NCBI GenBank assembly: GCA_945862235.1
Contig: CAMAYU010000036.1
Location: 1 to 38,692 of the forward strand
Length of the DNA stretch: 38,692 bases
Direction of reading: 5' to 3'
Source: Schlesneria paludicola DSM 18645
GTDB lineage: Bacteria; Planctomycetota; Planctomycetia; Planctomycetales; Planctomycetaceae
Shown in pieces: positions 16,964 through 25,907 of the stretch (positions are counted from its first letter, which is position 1; the number at the start of each line of letters is the position of its first letter). The translations under genes were made by a program, and so were the position numbers. Below the pieces are notes generated by a model, which made no database searches, was not told the DNA's origin, and saw only the letters and a program-made list of their open reading frames with translations.

Positions 16964-17542
16964 CTAGCTGGCTGTTTGAGGGGTTGTCTTGCGCATCCCT
17001 TGATCGGAGGCACTCGACGCGGCGGAGGACAACTTGGCTTGTTCCGCGACAGCGCGGACCCAGTCGAGATCGCCCCGTTTCCAAACGTAGGCAAAACCGA
17101 CGAGCAGCACACCGAAGAACGCGAGGACATCGACGACGGCTGTCCAGCCGAGCGTTAACGCAGCGTCGCGCGTGATCGCCATCTCGGGCGTGAGGCTGAG
17201 GCTACCTGCGGGGAGCGTGAGGAGCTGCTCACTGAGCTGGATGCGTTGAGATAAATCGAGACCGGAGTCCGTCAGTTGCATCACGTTTCCGTAGACCGCG
17301 GCCCACGGAAAGAAAAACACCACTTCGACATCGAAGATGATGAACAGCAAGGCAACCACATAGAACCGCAGATCGAATTGAATGTAGCTGCTGCCGATAG
17401 TTGGCTCACCACACTCGTAAGTAGCGTCCTTCTCGGGTGAGGGAGCTTTGGGGCGGAGCAACTTCCCCAGCAGCAACGGAGCGAGCAGGAAACCGATCGC
17501 CACCACGGTAAACAGCAAAAAATGTCCGACGATGTCCGTCAT
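16964..17542 (-). CDS. nuoA: NADH-quinone oxidoreductase subunit A
   Basis: 192 residues with three membrane helices. The loop motif YECGEPTIGSSYIQFDLRFY and FDVEVVFFFPWA are diagnostic of NuoA, a proton-pumping membrane-arm subunit at the quinone-site junction. Typical NuoA is 115-150 residues; this one is longer because of about 45 residues (about 85-130, containing LSQRIQLSEQLLTLPAGSLS) between helices 2 and 3 and a Ser/Thr-rich cytoplasmic tail. The ATG at 17542 starts MTDIVGHFLLF directly before helix 1. It is preceded by a DUF2203 gene with 34 bases between, so translation is likely coupled within one transcript. Confidence 0.94.
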   Translation of the reverse strand: MTDIVGHFLLFTVVAIGFLLAPLLLGKLLRPKAPSPEKDATYECGEPTIGSSYIQFDLRFYVVALLFIIFDVEVVFFFPWAAVYGNVMQLTDSGLDLSQRIQLSEQLLTLPAGSLSLTPEMAITRDAALTLGWTAVVDVLAFFGVLLVGFAYVWKRGDLDWVRAVAEQAKLSSAASSASDQGMRKTTPQTAS

Positions 17543-17576
17543 TGGCTTCTGTCTCGCTTCTGTTCCATTCGGGAGG

Positions 17577-18020
17577 TCAGTTTGCTTCCGTATCAGTCAG
17601 CTTCAACTCTTGTCGGCCGGAGAAGCCCGCATCACGTGTGTGCCAATGCGTGATGGTTGGCTCACCGAGTTTCCAGCACAGGTAGACTTCTTGGCCGTCC
17701 ATCATCGAGGGGAAGTCGATCAAACCGATCACCGGGTCTTTGAACTCCACGCCCAACTCGAGCAACTCATCGACGAAGCCTTGCAATCTCTCAACATCTT
17801 TTTCGAGGTCCAACCGGATCTGTTCGACCTCTTCGTCGTAGAGATCGCCACGTTGAATGTTGCGGGCATCTCCCTTTCGCAAGCCGCTCAGTCTTTCTTC
17901 GCGATCACGAACATCACGAAACAGCTCCACGATGTCACTGACGATCATGCGGACCAGTGGCAACATACGATTGGCGGATGCCACGGAAAACATCGGTCGC
18001 GACGCCAGTTTGGCACTCAT
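17577..18020 (-). CDS. DUF2203 family protein
   Basis: 147 residues, soluble, mostly helical then beta. The N-terminal 'FSVASANRMLPLVRMIVSDI', the central acidic helix and the C-terminal VIGLIDFPSMMDGQEVYLCW and GEPTITHWHTRDAGFSGRQ match the DUF2203 pattern. The molecular function of this family is not established. The ATG at 18020 is used; the preceding TTG is less likely. It is embedded between nuoI and nuoA in the same direction (64 and 34 bases), so it is probably co-expressed with complex I genes. That suggests, but does not show, a link to respiration or iron-sulfur assembly. Confidence 0.72.
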   Translation of the reverse strand: MSAKLASRPMFSVASANRMLPLVRMIVSDIVELFRDVRDREERLSGLRKGDARNIQRGDLYDEEVEQIRLDLEKDVERLQGFVDELLELGVEFKDPVIGLIDFPSMMDGQEVYLCWKLGEPTITHWHTRDAGFSGRQELKLTDTEAN

Positions 18021-18084
18021 CAAGTAAGACCTTTCGCTGTCACTTCAAGACCGCTGATCTCGGAACGCGTGAAAGTGAACTTCG

Positions 18085-18654
18085 TCACTGCTCTTGAGGA
18101 GCGAATTGGAAAGGACTTGGCTCACCCTTCACCCAAACTGGTTCGTAGAGCACTTTGGATTCGGCGACGGCGGTTGGGTTCAGAGTGGCCTGCCCCCACG
18201 CCACTTCAAGCGGCAGCTTGGCGTAGTCCACGATGCAGCCATCGCGACTGAAGCAACTGAGGTCATGGTTGGACCCCATGAAGATGCAGTCCACGGGGCA
18301 CGGCTCGACGCACAACGCGCAGAACATGCACTTCGTGTAGTCGATCGTGAAGCCATCCACGCGGAAGCCCTTGCCGACCGGGCTTTTCGATTTCTCAATG
18401 TAGATGCAATCGACGGGACACGCGACCGCGCACTTCTCGCAACCGATGCAAGTTGTCAGATCGAAGCGGTGGAAGCCGCGATAGCGGGCTTTCACGGGAA
18501 CCGGCACCTCGGGGTATTCGTACACCTCAGTGAACGTTTTCCGGCGATAGGTCATCAGCATCGTGCGGGCCGTGACCCACATGCCGCTGAGTAATGTGGA
18601 GACCGCGACCCAAATGTTGCGGCACCACTCTCCAAAACCCCACAACCACGCCAT
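18085..18654 (-). CDS. nuoI: NADH-quinone oxidoreductase subunit I (two 4Fe-4S clusters)
   Basis: 189 residues. Two ferredoxin motifs, [16 protein letters not shown] and [16 protein letters not shown], each give four cysteines for the 4Fe-4S clusters (N6a, N6b) that pass electrons towards the quinone site. An N-terminal amphipathic helix ([20 protein letters not shown]) is typical for membrane docking. The frame is open upstream to 18879, but a strong promoter lies at 18778-18805, so the ATG at 18654 is the start. It is the first gene of the nuoI-DUF2203-nuoA-nuoC-nuoD series. Confidence 0.96.
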   Translation of the reverse strand: MAWLWGFGEWCRNIWVAVSTLLSGMWVTARTMLMTYRRKTFTEVYEYPEVPVPVKARYRGFHRFDLTTCIGCEKCAVACPVDCIYIEKSKSPVGKGFRVDGFTIDYTKCMFCALCVEPCPVDCIFMGSNHDLSCFSRDGCIVDYAKLPLEVAWGQATLNPTAVAESKVLYEPVWVKGEPSPFQFAPQEQ

Positions 18655-18777
18655 GGTTGGCTCACAGAAAAGTTCATGAAGGCCGGAAAGGATCAACCGA
18701 ACAAGCTGCGCCGCACAGTCGTTCAAGAACGACGATGTCGTGCGTTCACGGCTCAAAAAGGTTGAAAGCGGCGTCGG

Positions 18778-18805
18778 ATTATAGGCCGCGCGAAGTGAAT
18801 CGCAA
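18778..18805 (-). promoter_or_regulatory. Predicted strong sigma70-like promoter of the nuoI-nuoD unit
   Basis: On the minus strand TTGCGA (18805-18800), a 16-base spacer and a perfect TATAAT (18783-18778), about 115 bases upstream of the nuoI ATG and just downstream of the glnE stop. It makes glnE and the nuo series separate transcription units. Confidence 0.6.
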
Positions 18806-18844
18806 GCGACGCTTAACGCCTCTTGAACACGACACGCGATGTTC

Positions 18845-21800
18845 TCAAGAATCGGAATCGAGGTCTGTTGAGTACGCACGCACCAGATCGGTAACGGCCT
18901 GTGTGTGCAGGGTCAGGTCATCGCGAAGGCGTTGAGTTTGCGGGCCAACGCCAAGGCGGCGGGCCAACGATTCGAAGTCAGCGGAAGCGGCAGGTGGAAC
19001 CGTGAGATCACGTGCCTCGCCACGAACCATCCGGAGTGCGTCAATCAGTCGGCGCAGGAAATGGTAAGCCGCACAGAGTCGCTCGTGATCGACGATGGTC
19101 AGCGCGCCGACTTGCCGCAGCGCATCGAGAGCCTCGTGCGTGTTGGGCGTTCTCAATTCGGAATGCTCCGCACCGCGATCGAGTTGCAGGGCCTGCACGA
19201 GGTATTCGAGATCGACCAATCCGCCGGGACTGAGCTTCGCGTGGAACTCCGTCGCACCGACGAGCGATCGCAACTGACGCTCGCGCATCGCACGGATCGC
19301 TCCGAAATCGACCGGCCGACTCGTGTAAACCAATTCGTCGCGCAGGGCCTTCAGTTGGATGCCGAGTCCTTCATCTCCGGCGATGGGCCGCAGTTTAACG
19401 AGTGCCTGCCGTTCATAAGGCCACGCGGGTCCGTCCTGTTGGAAGTAACTGCGGAACGCATCGAGCGACACGGCCAAGCTGCCCGCGCGACCATAGGGCC
19501 GCATCCGCAGGTCGATCCGAAAAATCCCTTCACTGCGTGCGTGAATCGCATGGCTGACGCTTTCGACAAGCCGCGAGTAGAAGCTGGCGTTGTCGATCTG
19601 CTCACGCGGAGAATTCGTGCGCGCTGCGATCTTTTCACCAGCCCGCAGCGTCAGCGAGGGAGAACTCGTGATGCTCGATTCTTGAGACACGCCCTCGCTC
19701 ACGCTGCGGGTTGGTGTGGGATGAGGCCGCGTCATTCCATCTGAGTCGTAGACAAACAGCAGTTCGATGTCCGACGCAAACCCAAGCTCGCGGCCACCGC
19801 ATTTACCCAGCGCGTTCACAGAGAGGCGGCACTCGCTGCCGTCGTCGGTCGCAGGCGAGCCAAATCGTTCGGCCAGTTCTGCGTGGCAGAACTCGACCGC
19901 CGCCGCGACCACAACTTCGGCCAGATCGGTCATCTCGCGACCGAATTCATCGACACCACCGCTGTGTCCCAAGATGTGCCGCATGTCGATCCGAAAGAGT
20001 TCGCGATCCTTGAACTCGTTCAATCGCGTCCGGCGTTCGTCCGCCGTCGTCGTGCCGCTCAACTCTCGGTCGAGGGCGTCGGCGAGTTGTGGCTGGGAAC
20101 GTGACTGCTGCAAACCCGCGATGTCGTGCAGGACCGGAAACAGGTTGGCGTATTGAAGCCGCAGGAAGTCCTCCCACAGGAAGTCGCTCACGCCGAGCAA
20201 TTGTGCGAGTGCGGCCATGACTTCGGGCCGTTCGAGCGACGACAACTGATCGACCCAATCGGGCCGCTGGAACAGATCACGCAGGAAACTGCGAAAGTGA
20301 AGCAGCGCGGCTTGAGGATTCGGAGCCGCAGGCAGCAGGTGCGTGAAATGTTTGATGAGGACCACCGCCGCTTGCAACTCTTGCAGCCGGGCCGCATCGA
20401 GAATCTTGTCACCCGACTGGGCATCAGTGACAAGCAGCGTGTCGTAGGCGCGATGGCTCTCCGCGCGGATCATCACCTGTTCAATGCTCACGCCGCTCAG
20501 CGTCAGCGCGTTCGACAATTCGTAGAGAAAGCCCAGCGTGTCGTCACCCCGAATGTGTAGCACGGTCGCGCTCGCATGAGCCTCGTTATCGAAGCGGGCT
20601 TCTAGCGGAGCGGGCTTCGTCGCAGAGTCGGCGGCGACTTCCAGAGCGTCGGCCACACGCTTGGCCAGCCGCCCCTGAGCCTCGTCCACGCGACCTTCCT
20701 GAGCCAAGCAGACCAATTCTGTCAGATCTCGTTCGTAGTGCGACCAAACCTCGGGCGACATTTCGTTCACAGACGACTGCACCTCAAACACATCGACGAA
20801 GCGGTGCGGCAGACGCTCGCGCAGGCTTTCGGCTCGTGAGCGAGTCTCCGTCGAAACGAACCCCTTGATGATGTTAAAGCCGTTGGCGAACAGCAGACCG
20901 CAGATCATCGACAACTCACCGGGGCAATCGTGCCCAACGACGGTCACACGCCAACGATTCGGCGGCGGCGATGAACTCTCACCGCGTGGCTGATCGCAAT
21001 CACCGGCATCTCGTTCCCCGACGACCCTCACAGGACGTTCGGCGTTCAGCTCGGCCAACAGTGCGGAGTGCCGCTGTTGTTCGTCGGCGTTGAAGACGGA
21101 CGCATAAGTTTCGAGCGGAGGTTGCGGAACACGGTCACGCTCCCGCCGCAATTGCTCGCGTTCCCGTTCCCGATCCGGAATGGGCGGCGAGCTGAGTGGC
21201 TCCACCAAGACTCGATCGTGCGCGAGGTACTTATCGAAAATTGATCGAATCGACTTGCGATGACTGTCGAAGTGAGCCAGCAAGAGCTCCGACGTGCCGA
21301 AGTCGAGCCGACGAGCCAGTGCGGTCAGTTCGATTGCGTCCGTCGGTAGCGAGTGCTCTTGCCGGTTGTTCATCAGTTGCAGCGAGTGCTCGATGGTCCT
21401 CAAGAAGACGTAGCCGTCGGTCAGTCGGCGGTACTCGTCGGCGTGTAACACGCCCGCGTCAGTCAGCCGCACAAGACCATTCAATGTGTTGGACGAGCGG
21501 ACGTGACGATGCTCGGCACCATGTACCAATTGCAGCGCTTGCACGAGAAACTCGATATCGCGGATCGAGCCGCTGCCGAGCTTCACCTCGCCCCACTCGC
21601 GCCCGCGACGACGCAGGTCCGCCTCAATCCGCCCCTTGGCTTGCCTCACCGCCGCGACCACGTCACCGGGAGCCGCGCCGAAAATGTAAGGCTCGGCACG
21701 ACGCAACAGCTCGCGTCCCAAGCCCTTCGGCCCCGCGATGACGCGTGCCTTCAGTAACGCCTGCTTCTCCCACATCTCGGCGTGAGACTTCAGGTACTCC

Positions 21801-22675
21801 AAGTACGATGGGATCGTCGTCACCAGTTCTCCCGACCGTCCCCACGGTCGCAGTCGAACGTCCACGCGATAGAGAAAGCCCTCGCCAGTTGTGTCCTGCA
21901 AACTCTTGACCAACCGCTGCGCGAGCGGCAATGCCTCGGTCGGACTCCGATCGGTAAGGAACACCAGGTCAATGTCCGAACTGTAATTGAGCTCCTCACC
22001 GCCCAGCTTGCCCAACGCCAGCACGGTGAGATTCGTCGAGTGCAACATCAGCTCATGACCGACCAGCGTGAGGCACGCCTGAACCAAGCTGTCGGCGAGC
22101 AAACTGAGCTGCACGGTTGCGGCTCGCAGGTCGATCAGCCCGAAGGCATCGCACGCGCCGATGCGCAACAGCTCCCACCGCTGGTATCGCCGCAAGGCGT
22201 CCATCCGTGCGTTGAAGTCCGGAGCCGCTGCGACGTGTGTGAGCGCGTCGTTCAGAAACTCCTCGCGACTGCGCATTTCGGCGAGACGCCGATGGCGAGT
22301 CAGCTCATGCAACGACTCCGGGTTGCGCAGCACGGTTTCCGTTAGATAGCGGCTGGTCGCGAACAGCCGGACCAGTATTTCAATCGCCCGCGGGTTCCCG
22401 TCGAGAAACTGAAACAACTCGACGCGGTCACCGGCCCCTTGCACGAACCTCTCGAAGTCAATCAGCCCCGCATCCGGATCGGGCACCTCCGACAGCAACC
22501 CGAGCAACTTGCGAAGACTTCCGAAGGCCATCTCCGTTGTGAGCGACTGATCCGTCAACCCGCGCAGCCTGTGCGCCACGCCACCGTCTCGAAAACCGAG
22601 TCGAGTCAAATTCTCAACCAGCGCGCCGCGAGCGTTGTCGTCTCCGCCCAGCCACGCCCGCAATGACTCCCACAT
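18845..22675 (-). CDS. glnE: Glutamine synthetase adenylyltransferase/adenylyl-removase with internal ACT domains
   Basis: 1276 residues, well above the usual 900-1000. Two nucleotidyltransferase halves are clear: [19 protein letters not shown] (D234, D236; third acid D272) and [20 protein letters not shown] (D969, E971). Between them, residues about 574-645 ([20 protein letters not shown]) and about 702-770 ([20 protein letters not shown]) are two ACT domains of the kind found at the C-terminus of GlnD. GlnE attaches and removes AMP on glutamine synthetase in response to nitrogen status, normally through PII and glutamine; the ACT domains suggest direct effector sensing. Residues about 984-1013 are encoded by an in-frame palindromic repeat. 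The second half has Asp-x-Glu in place of Asp-x-Asp. The ATG at 22675 has AGGAG about 9 bases upstream. Confidence 0.92.
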   Translation of the reverse strand: MWESLRAWLGGDDNARGALVENLTRLGFRDGGVAHRLRGLTDQSLTTEMAFGSLRKLLGLLSEVPDPDAGLIDFERFVQGAGDRVELFQFLDGNPRAIEILVRLFATSRYLTETVLRNPESLHELTRHRRLAEMRSREEFLNDALTHVAAAPDFNARMDALRRYQRWELLRIGACDAFGLIDLRAATVQLSLLADSLVQACLTLVGHELMLHSTNLTVLALGKLGGEELNYSSDIDLVFLTDRSPTEALPLAQRLVKSLQDTTGEGFLYRVDVRLRPWGRSGELVTTIPSYLEYLKSHAEMWEKQALLKARVIAGPKGLGRELLRRAEPYIFGAAPGDVVAAVRQAKGRIEADLRRRGREWGEVKLGSGSIRDIEFLVQALQLVHGAEHRHVRSSNTLNGLVRLTDAGVLHADEYRRLTDGYVFLRTIEHSLQLMNNRQEHSLPTDAIELTALARRLDFGTSELLLAHFDSHRKSIRSIFDKYLAHDRVLVEPLSSPPIPDREREREQLRRERDRVPQPPLETYASVFNADEQQRHSALLAELNAERPVRVVGERDAGDCDQPRGESSSPPPNRWRVTVVGHDCPGELSMICGLLFANGFNIIKGFVSTETRSRAESLRERLPHRFVDVFEVQSSVNEMSPEVWSHYERDLTELVCLAQEGRVDEAQGRLAKRVADALEVAADSATKPAPLEARFDNEAHASATVLHIRGDDTLGFLYELSNALTLSGVSIEQVMIRAESHRAYDTLLVTDAQSGDKILDAARLQELQAAVVLIKHFTHLLPAAPNPQAALLHFRSFLRDLFQRPDWVDQLSSLERPEVMAALAQLLGVSDFLWEDFLRLQYANLFPVLHDIAGLQQSRSQPQLADALDRELSGTTTADERRTRLNEFKDRELFRIDMRHILGHSGGVDEFGREMTDLAEVVVAAAVEFCHAELAERFGSPATDDGSECRLSVNALGKCGGRELGFASDIELLFVYDSDGMTRPHPTPTRSVSEGVSQESSITSSPSLTLRAGEKIAARTNSPREQIDNASFYSRLVESVSHAIHARSEGIFRIDLRMRPYGRAGSLAVSLDAFRSYFQQDGPAWPYERQALVKLRPIAGDEGLGIQLKALRDELVYTSRPVDFGAIRAMRERQLRSLVGATEFHAKLSPGGLVDLEYLVQALQLDRGAEHSELRTPNTHEALDALRQVGALTIVDHERLCAAYHFLRRLIDALRMVRGEARDLTVPPAASADFESLARRLGVGPQTQRLRDDLTLHTQAVTDLVRAYSTDLDSDS
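19636..19721. repeat. Family A palindromic repeat inside the glnE coding sequence (copy 5)
   Basis: The arms contain CCCGCAGCGTCAGCGAGGG at the left and CCCTCGCTCACGCTGCGGG at the right, with about 40 bases between, the same family as the four intergenic copies. It is translated without frameshift as part of GlnE, giving TPTRSVSEG and [10 protein letters not shown], in a loop directly after the second catalytic strand. Confidence 0.85.
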
Positions 22676-22766
22676 CCCGATGAACTCCTGCCGACAGGTC
22701 AATCAGTACTGGCATTCCCGATCTGTGCCTCGCGTCGCCAGAACGGCCTCGCTTAAACGCGCGGGG

Positions 22767-22795
22767 TGTATAGGCAACGCGCCAGTGCAGGGCAA
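22767..22795 (-). promoter_or_regulatory. Predicted glnE promoter
   Basis: On the minus strand TTGCCC (22795-22790), 17-base spacer and TATACA (22772-22767), followed directly by CCCCGCGC. It resembles the -10 plus C-rich pattern seen upstream of other genes here. It lies about 92 bases before the glnE start. Confidence 0.42.
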
Positions 22796-22810
22796 GAACG
22801 TGGTGGGAGC

Positions 22811-24256
22811 TCACGTCAGCCCGCGAATCGGTTCGCCGTGGTAGACGTGATGTGGGCGGCCGAGGTCGTCATGCCAAGCCACTGTCTCGGGGAGGCCGAG
22901 CGAGGAATAGATGGTCGCGGCGAAGTTCTCGGGCGTTTGTGGGTCTGCGGCGGGGAAGGCACCCAGCTTGTCGGACGAACCGATGACTCGGCCCCCTTGG
23001 ACTCCGCCACCGGCCAGCCACACGGTCTGGACTGCGCCCCAGTGGTCGCGACCTGGCAACTTGTAGTGCTGAGGCAGATGCGAAACTTTTGGCGTCCGCC
23101 CGAATTCACCCGCCATCACGATCAATGTGGAATCGAGCAAGCCGCTGTCGTGGAGATCGTCGAGCAGAGCAGACAAGGCGCGGTCGGTTGGCGGGAAGAG
23201 CTGGTCCTTCAAATGCGGGAACGCTTCGCCGTGCGTGTCCCACGTTTCGTTGTTGCCAAGATTCACCTGGACCATGTTCACACCCGCTTCGACCAGACGG
23301 CGTGCCATGAGCAACGACCAGCCAAACGAGTTCTTGCCGTAGCGTGCTTGCACTGCGTCAGGAGCCGCCGCGACATCAATCGCGTCACGTACGTGGCTGT
23401 CCGTGAGCAACGAAATCGCTCCCTCACGATAACGGTCGAACGACTCGACGCGAGCAAATTGTTCGAGGTCTGCCCGCTGGCGATCGATGTGGCTCAGCAA
23501 CTCCATGCGGTTGCCAAGCCTCCCACGCGAGAACCCTTCAGGAAGCGAGAGATTCGGAGCTTGAAACAGCATCCGCTGAGGCGTGTTCGGTCGATCTTGA
23601 TGATCGAACTCGTACTCGGGGTGTGCTCCGTAACTCTTCGAGCTGAACGCGGACGCCTCAATGAACCAAGGGTCGCGATGGCTTCCCATGATCCCACCAA
23701 ACTGCCCGGGAAGAACCCGCCGCGAGTTATGAATCAACTGCTCGGGGAGTACTGCTGCCGGCGGCAAGTTGTTGCGAGGCTTGGTGACACCTCCCACCAC
23801 GGCCGCGATTGCTGGCCAGTCTTGAGGCCGTGGGACAGAGGGATTGAAGGCGGGTGGAGTTTCGGTTCGCCCCGTCAGCATGATGTGATGGCCCAGCGAA
23901 TGATCGTTCGTGGGGTGCGTGAGCGAACGCACCAACGACCACAGGTGACTGCGTTGAGCGAGCTTCGGCAGATGCTCGCAAATGTCGAGGCCCGGCGTTT
24001 TCGTCGCGATGGAATGGAACTCACCGCGAATATTGTCGGGAGCCAGCGGCTTCGGATCGAAGCTATCGTGCTGAGACAATCCACCCGAGAGAAAGATGTA
24101 AATCACCGACCGAGGCGAAGCGGAAGCCACCGGTGCAGCCGCGGCCTCGCGCAATGCGGCCACATGATTCGACCCGAGGCCCAGCAAGCCCACGCTCCCC
24201 ACTTGGAGAGCCGTGCGGCGCGAGACACGAGGATGAATGAACGAGCGGTGTTCCAT
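22811..24256 (-). CDS. DUF1501 family protein with Tat signal
   Basis: 481 residues. The N-terminus has the twin-arginine signal SRRTALQVGSVGLLGLG, so export in folded form is likely. Alkaline-phosphatase/sulfatase-like motifs of the DUF1501 family follow: FLSGGLSQHDSFDPKP, 'HPTNDHSLGHHIMLTGR', MVQVNLGNNETWDTHGE, 'VMAGEFGRTPKVS' and VWLAGGGVQGG. The family is greatly expanded in planctomycetes; its activity is not established. The ATG at 24256 has AAGGAG 8 bases upstream. These genes usually sit next to DUF1549/DUF1553 (PSD1) genes; none is here. The nearest gene on the same strand is a DUF1080 protein 202 bases upstream, separated by hairpins. Confidence 0.92.
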   Translation of the reverse strand: MEHRSFIHPRVSRRTALQVGSVGLLGLGSNHVAALREAAAAPVASASPRSVIYIFLSGGLSQHDSFDPKPLAPDNIRGEFHSIATKTPGLDICEHLPKLAQRSHLWSLVRSLTHPTNDHSLGHHIMLTGRTETPPAFNPSVPRPQDWPAIAAVVGGVTKPRNNLPPAAVLPEQLIHNSRRVLPGQFGGIMGSHRDPWFIEASAFSSKSYGAHPEYEFDHQDRPNTPQRMLFQAPNLSLPEGFSRGRLGNRMELLSHIDRQRADLEQFARVESFDRYREGAISLLTDSHVRDAIDVAAAPDAVQARYGKNSFGWSLLMARRLVEAGVNMVQVNLGNNETWDTHGEAFPHLKDQLFPPTDRALSALLDDLHDSGLLDSTLIVMAGEFGRTPKVSHLPQHYKLPGRDHWGAVQTVWLAGGGVQGGRVIGSSDKLGAFPAADPQTPENFAATIYSSLGLPETVAWHDDLGRPHHVYHGEPIRGLT

Positions 24257-24352
24257 GACAGACTCTCCTTGACTGGCCAGCCATTTGCATCGGCTGATCC
24301 CGTTGCGTGAGGCTACTGGCAGTCAACAGGCCGTGCAAGGTGAGTCAAATTT

Positions 24353-24415
24353 TCGGCCTTTTTGGTCGCCATAAAAGGCCGAGCGGCCCGGCATCACAAG
24401 GATGTCGGACCGCTC
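24353..24415 (-). terminator. Tandem hairpins after the DUF1080 gene, possible terminator
   Basis: Two hairpins follow the DUF1080 stop codon: GAGCGG...CCGCTC arms at 24381-24415 (13 of 15 paired) and TCGGCCTTTT/AAAAGGCCGA at 24353-24382. On the minus strand the second is followed by AAAATTT rather than a clean U-run, so its efficiency as an intrinsic terminator is uncertain. Confidence 0.45.
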
Positions 24416-24458
24416 GATTCGCCGTGAAAACTGGTCAAATCGTCGAACGATTCAAACC

Positions 24459-25100
24459 TCAGTCGAGCCGCTTCACGCGGATGTTCTTGAAGTGGACCGT
24501 GCTGCCCGGATCGTGAGCCTGCAGCGCGAACGTCCCTTTGTCGATTTTGCGGGTGAAGTCGTCGCCCGCCTTCTTGTCGTCCGGCTCAGTGTAGTCGGTG
24601 ACGACTTGGTCGTTGATCTTGATCGTGACGTGCTTGCCTTTCACGGTCACGGTCTCGGTGTACCACTCGTTGTCTTTGACGTGCAGCTCGAGCACATCTT
24701 TTACGGCATACAGGCTACCGGTCTTCTTGGGATCCTTCTTGCCGACAGGACTGTTGTTGACCTGTGCCTCAAAGCCGTACTTGGGCCAACCTTCGTTCTG
24801 AAACTGCGTGTGGAAGTAGATGCCGCCGTTGGCTTCCGTTTCCGTTTTCACATCGACTCGCAGTTCAAAGTTGACGAACGGCTTGTCGTCGCCGACGTAA
24901 AAGAGGTGACTGCGTTGCCCGTTGGCCACGATGGCTCCGTCGGCAATTTTCCAACTCTCTTTGGCCTCGTTGATCTTCCAGCCATCGAACGACTTGCCGT
25001 CGAACAATTGAACGAATCCATCCTTGTCAGGCTCGGCGGCTTGGATCGAACCGGCGCAGGCGAGCGTGGCAAACATCAAACAGGTCAGCAGGTGCTTCAT
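24459..25100 (-). CDS. Secreted DUF1080 (3-keto-disaccharide hydrolase-like) protein
   Basis: 213 residues. The Sec signal peptide MKHLLTCLMFATLACAGSIQA is followed by a single beta-sandwich (LamG/concanavalin-like) domain with the family hallmarks 'GFVQLFDGKSFDGWKINEAK', FVNFELRVDVKTETEANGGI, IYFHTQF and the terminal FKNIRVKRLD. DUF1080 (PF06439) includes 3-keto-glycoside hydrolases and is abundant in planctomycetes; the substrate cannot be read here. The ATG at 25100 has AAGG 7 bases upstream; an upstream in-frame start would add residues before the signal peptide and is unlikely. Divergent from rpsO. Confidence 0.9.
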   Translation of the reverse strand: MKHLLTCLMFATLACAGSIQAAEPDKDGFVQLFDGKSFDGWKINEAKESWKIADGAIVANGQRSHLFYVGDDKPFVNFELRVDVKTETEANGGIYFHTQFQNEGWPKYGFEAQVNNSPVGKKDPKKTGSLYAVKDVLELHVKDNEWYTETVTVKGKHVTIKINDQVVTDYTEPDDKKAGDDFTRKIDKGTFALQAHDPGSTVHFKNIRVKRLD

Positions 25101-25424
25101 CGGGAAACCTTGTTCTTCAGGAGCTTGGGACAAGAAACAGGGGCAGGCGACACGCGCGTAGTGTGCCCGCGCGCGAGCGTGCTGTAAATCGTGTGACAGA
25201 CGTCTTTGAGGCCATTCAAGCGTGACTTAGCTTCCGTTGAAACTTTGCTCTCGAACGCTACACTCTCGCCCGTCGTAGAATGTGTCACGCAAGGTGTGGG
25301 TGGCGATCTGAGTTGTTTGCGGAGCCGAGCATTGGCTGAGCGACAACTCCTGTTGGTCGGTTGCAGATTGGCTGCACTGGTCGCGGATCGCCTGCCAACC
25401 GAAGTCGCAGGTAGGAAAGCCAAG
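25101..25424. other. 324-base divergent intergenic region (DUF1080 / rpsO)
   Basis: No gene is seen. It holds the predicted rpsO promoter at 25237-25264 and a leader of about 155 bases before the rpsO ATG. No convincing promoter for the DUF1080 gene on the opposite strand was found. Confidence 0.6.
25237..25264 (+). promoter_or_regulatory. Predicted rpsO-pnp promoter
   Basis: TTGAAA (25237-25242), 16-base spacer, TACACT (25259-25264), continuing directly into CTCGCCC. The -10 plus C-rich block resembles the sites at 10560 and 38099. The predicted leader is long enough for S15 autoregulation, which is known in other bacteria but not shown here. Confidence 0.55.
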
Positions 25425-25694
25425 ATGTCGATTACGAAAGAGAAAAAGATCCAAGTCATTCAGGAGTATCGTCGTGCAGAAAACGATACCGGGTCGCCTG
25501 AAGTCCAAATTGCAGTCTATTCGTCGCGGATCGCCGAGCTGACGGAGCACCTGAAAGGTCACGTCAAGGATCATGCTGGTCGCCGTGGATTGCTCATGCT
25601 GGTCAGTCGCCGCCGTCGTCTGCTGAAGTACCTCGAAGCGACCGAACGTTCGCGGTACACGGAAATCATCTCCCGCTTGGGATTGCGGAAGTAA
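25425..25694 (+). CDS. rpsO: 30S ribosomal protein S15
   Basis: 89 residues, exactly the S15 length. It starts [20 protein letters not shown] and continues with [40 protein letters not shown] and [19 protein letters not shown], all conserved. S15 binds 16S rRNA at the central-domain three-way junction during small-subunit assembly. The open frame extends 73 codons upstream, but the ATG at 25425 matches the family start and has AGGA 9 bases upstream. It is followed by pnp, the same pairing as in many bacteria. Confidence 0.98.
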   Translation: MSITKEKKIQVIQEYRRAENDTGSPEVQIAVYSSRIAELTEHLKGHVKDHAGRRGLLMLVSRRRRLLKYLEATERSRYTEIISRLGLRK

Positions 25695-25699
25695 TCTGC

Positions 25700-25755
25700 G
25701 GCCAGCGGTTCGCAGCCGCTGGCCTACGGTCGGCGGCTCGTCTGCGGCGACGAGC
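25700..25755 (+). promoter_or_regulatory. Two hairpins in the rpsO-pnp intergenic region
   Basis: GGCCAGCGG/CCGCTGGCC (25700-25708 with 25716-25724) and GCTCGTC/GACGAGC (25736-25742 with 25749-25755). They follow the rpsO stop by 5 bases. The position matches the attenuator/RNase-processing hairpins known between rpsO and pnp in enterobacteria; a role here is inference. Confidence 0.5.
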
Positions 25756-25907
25756 TTATCGCCATCGTCGCGAACTCCGCCGTTGTCGCGATCTCACTGT
25801 TTTCACTCTCCCGTACCGAATGTATTGGCTCGTTGAGGCCGACTTCGGTTGGTGGCTGCCGTCATTGTTGCGTGCGGCCCTCCCCCATTCTTTGCAGGAA
25901 ATCACAG

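Noticed and set aside
18655-18879. N-terminal extension of NuoI
   Set aside because: It would include the predicted promoter at 18778-18805 and the end of glnE; the ATG at 18654 gives a standard NuoI.
4786-19721. Repeats considered as a CRISPR array
   Set aside because: The copies are kilobases apart, palindromic over their whole length and separated by genes, without regular spacers or cas genes.
22766-24310. 514-codon open frame on the plus strand
   Set aside because: Antisense to the DUF1501 gene with its clear Tat signal and ribosome binding site; no motif of its own.
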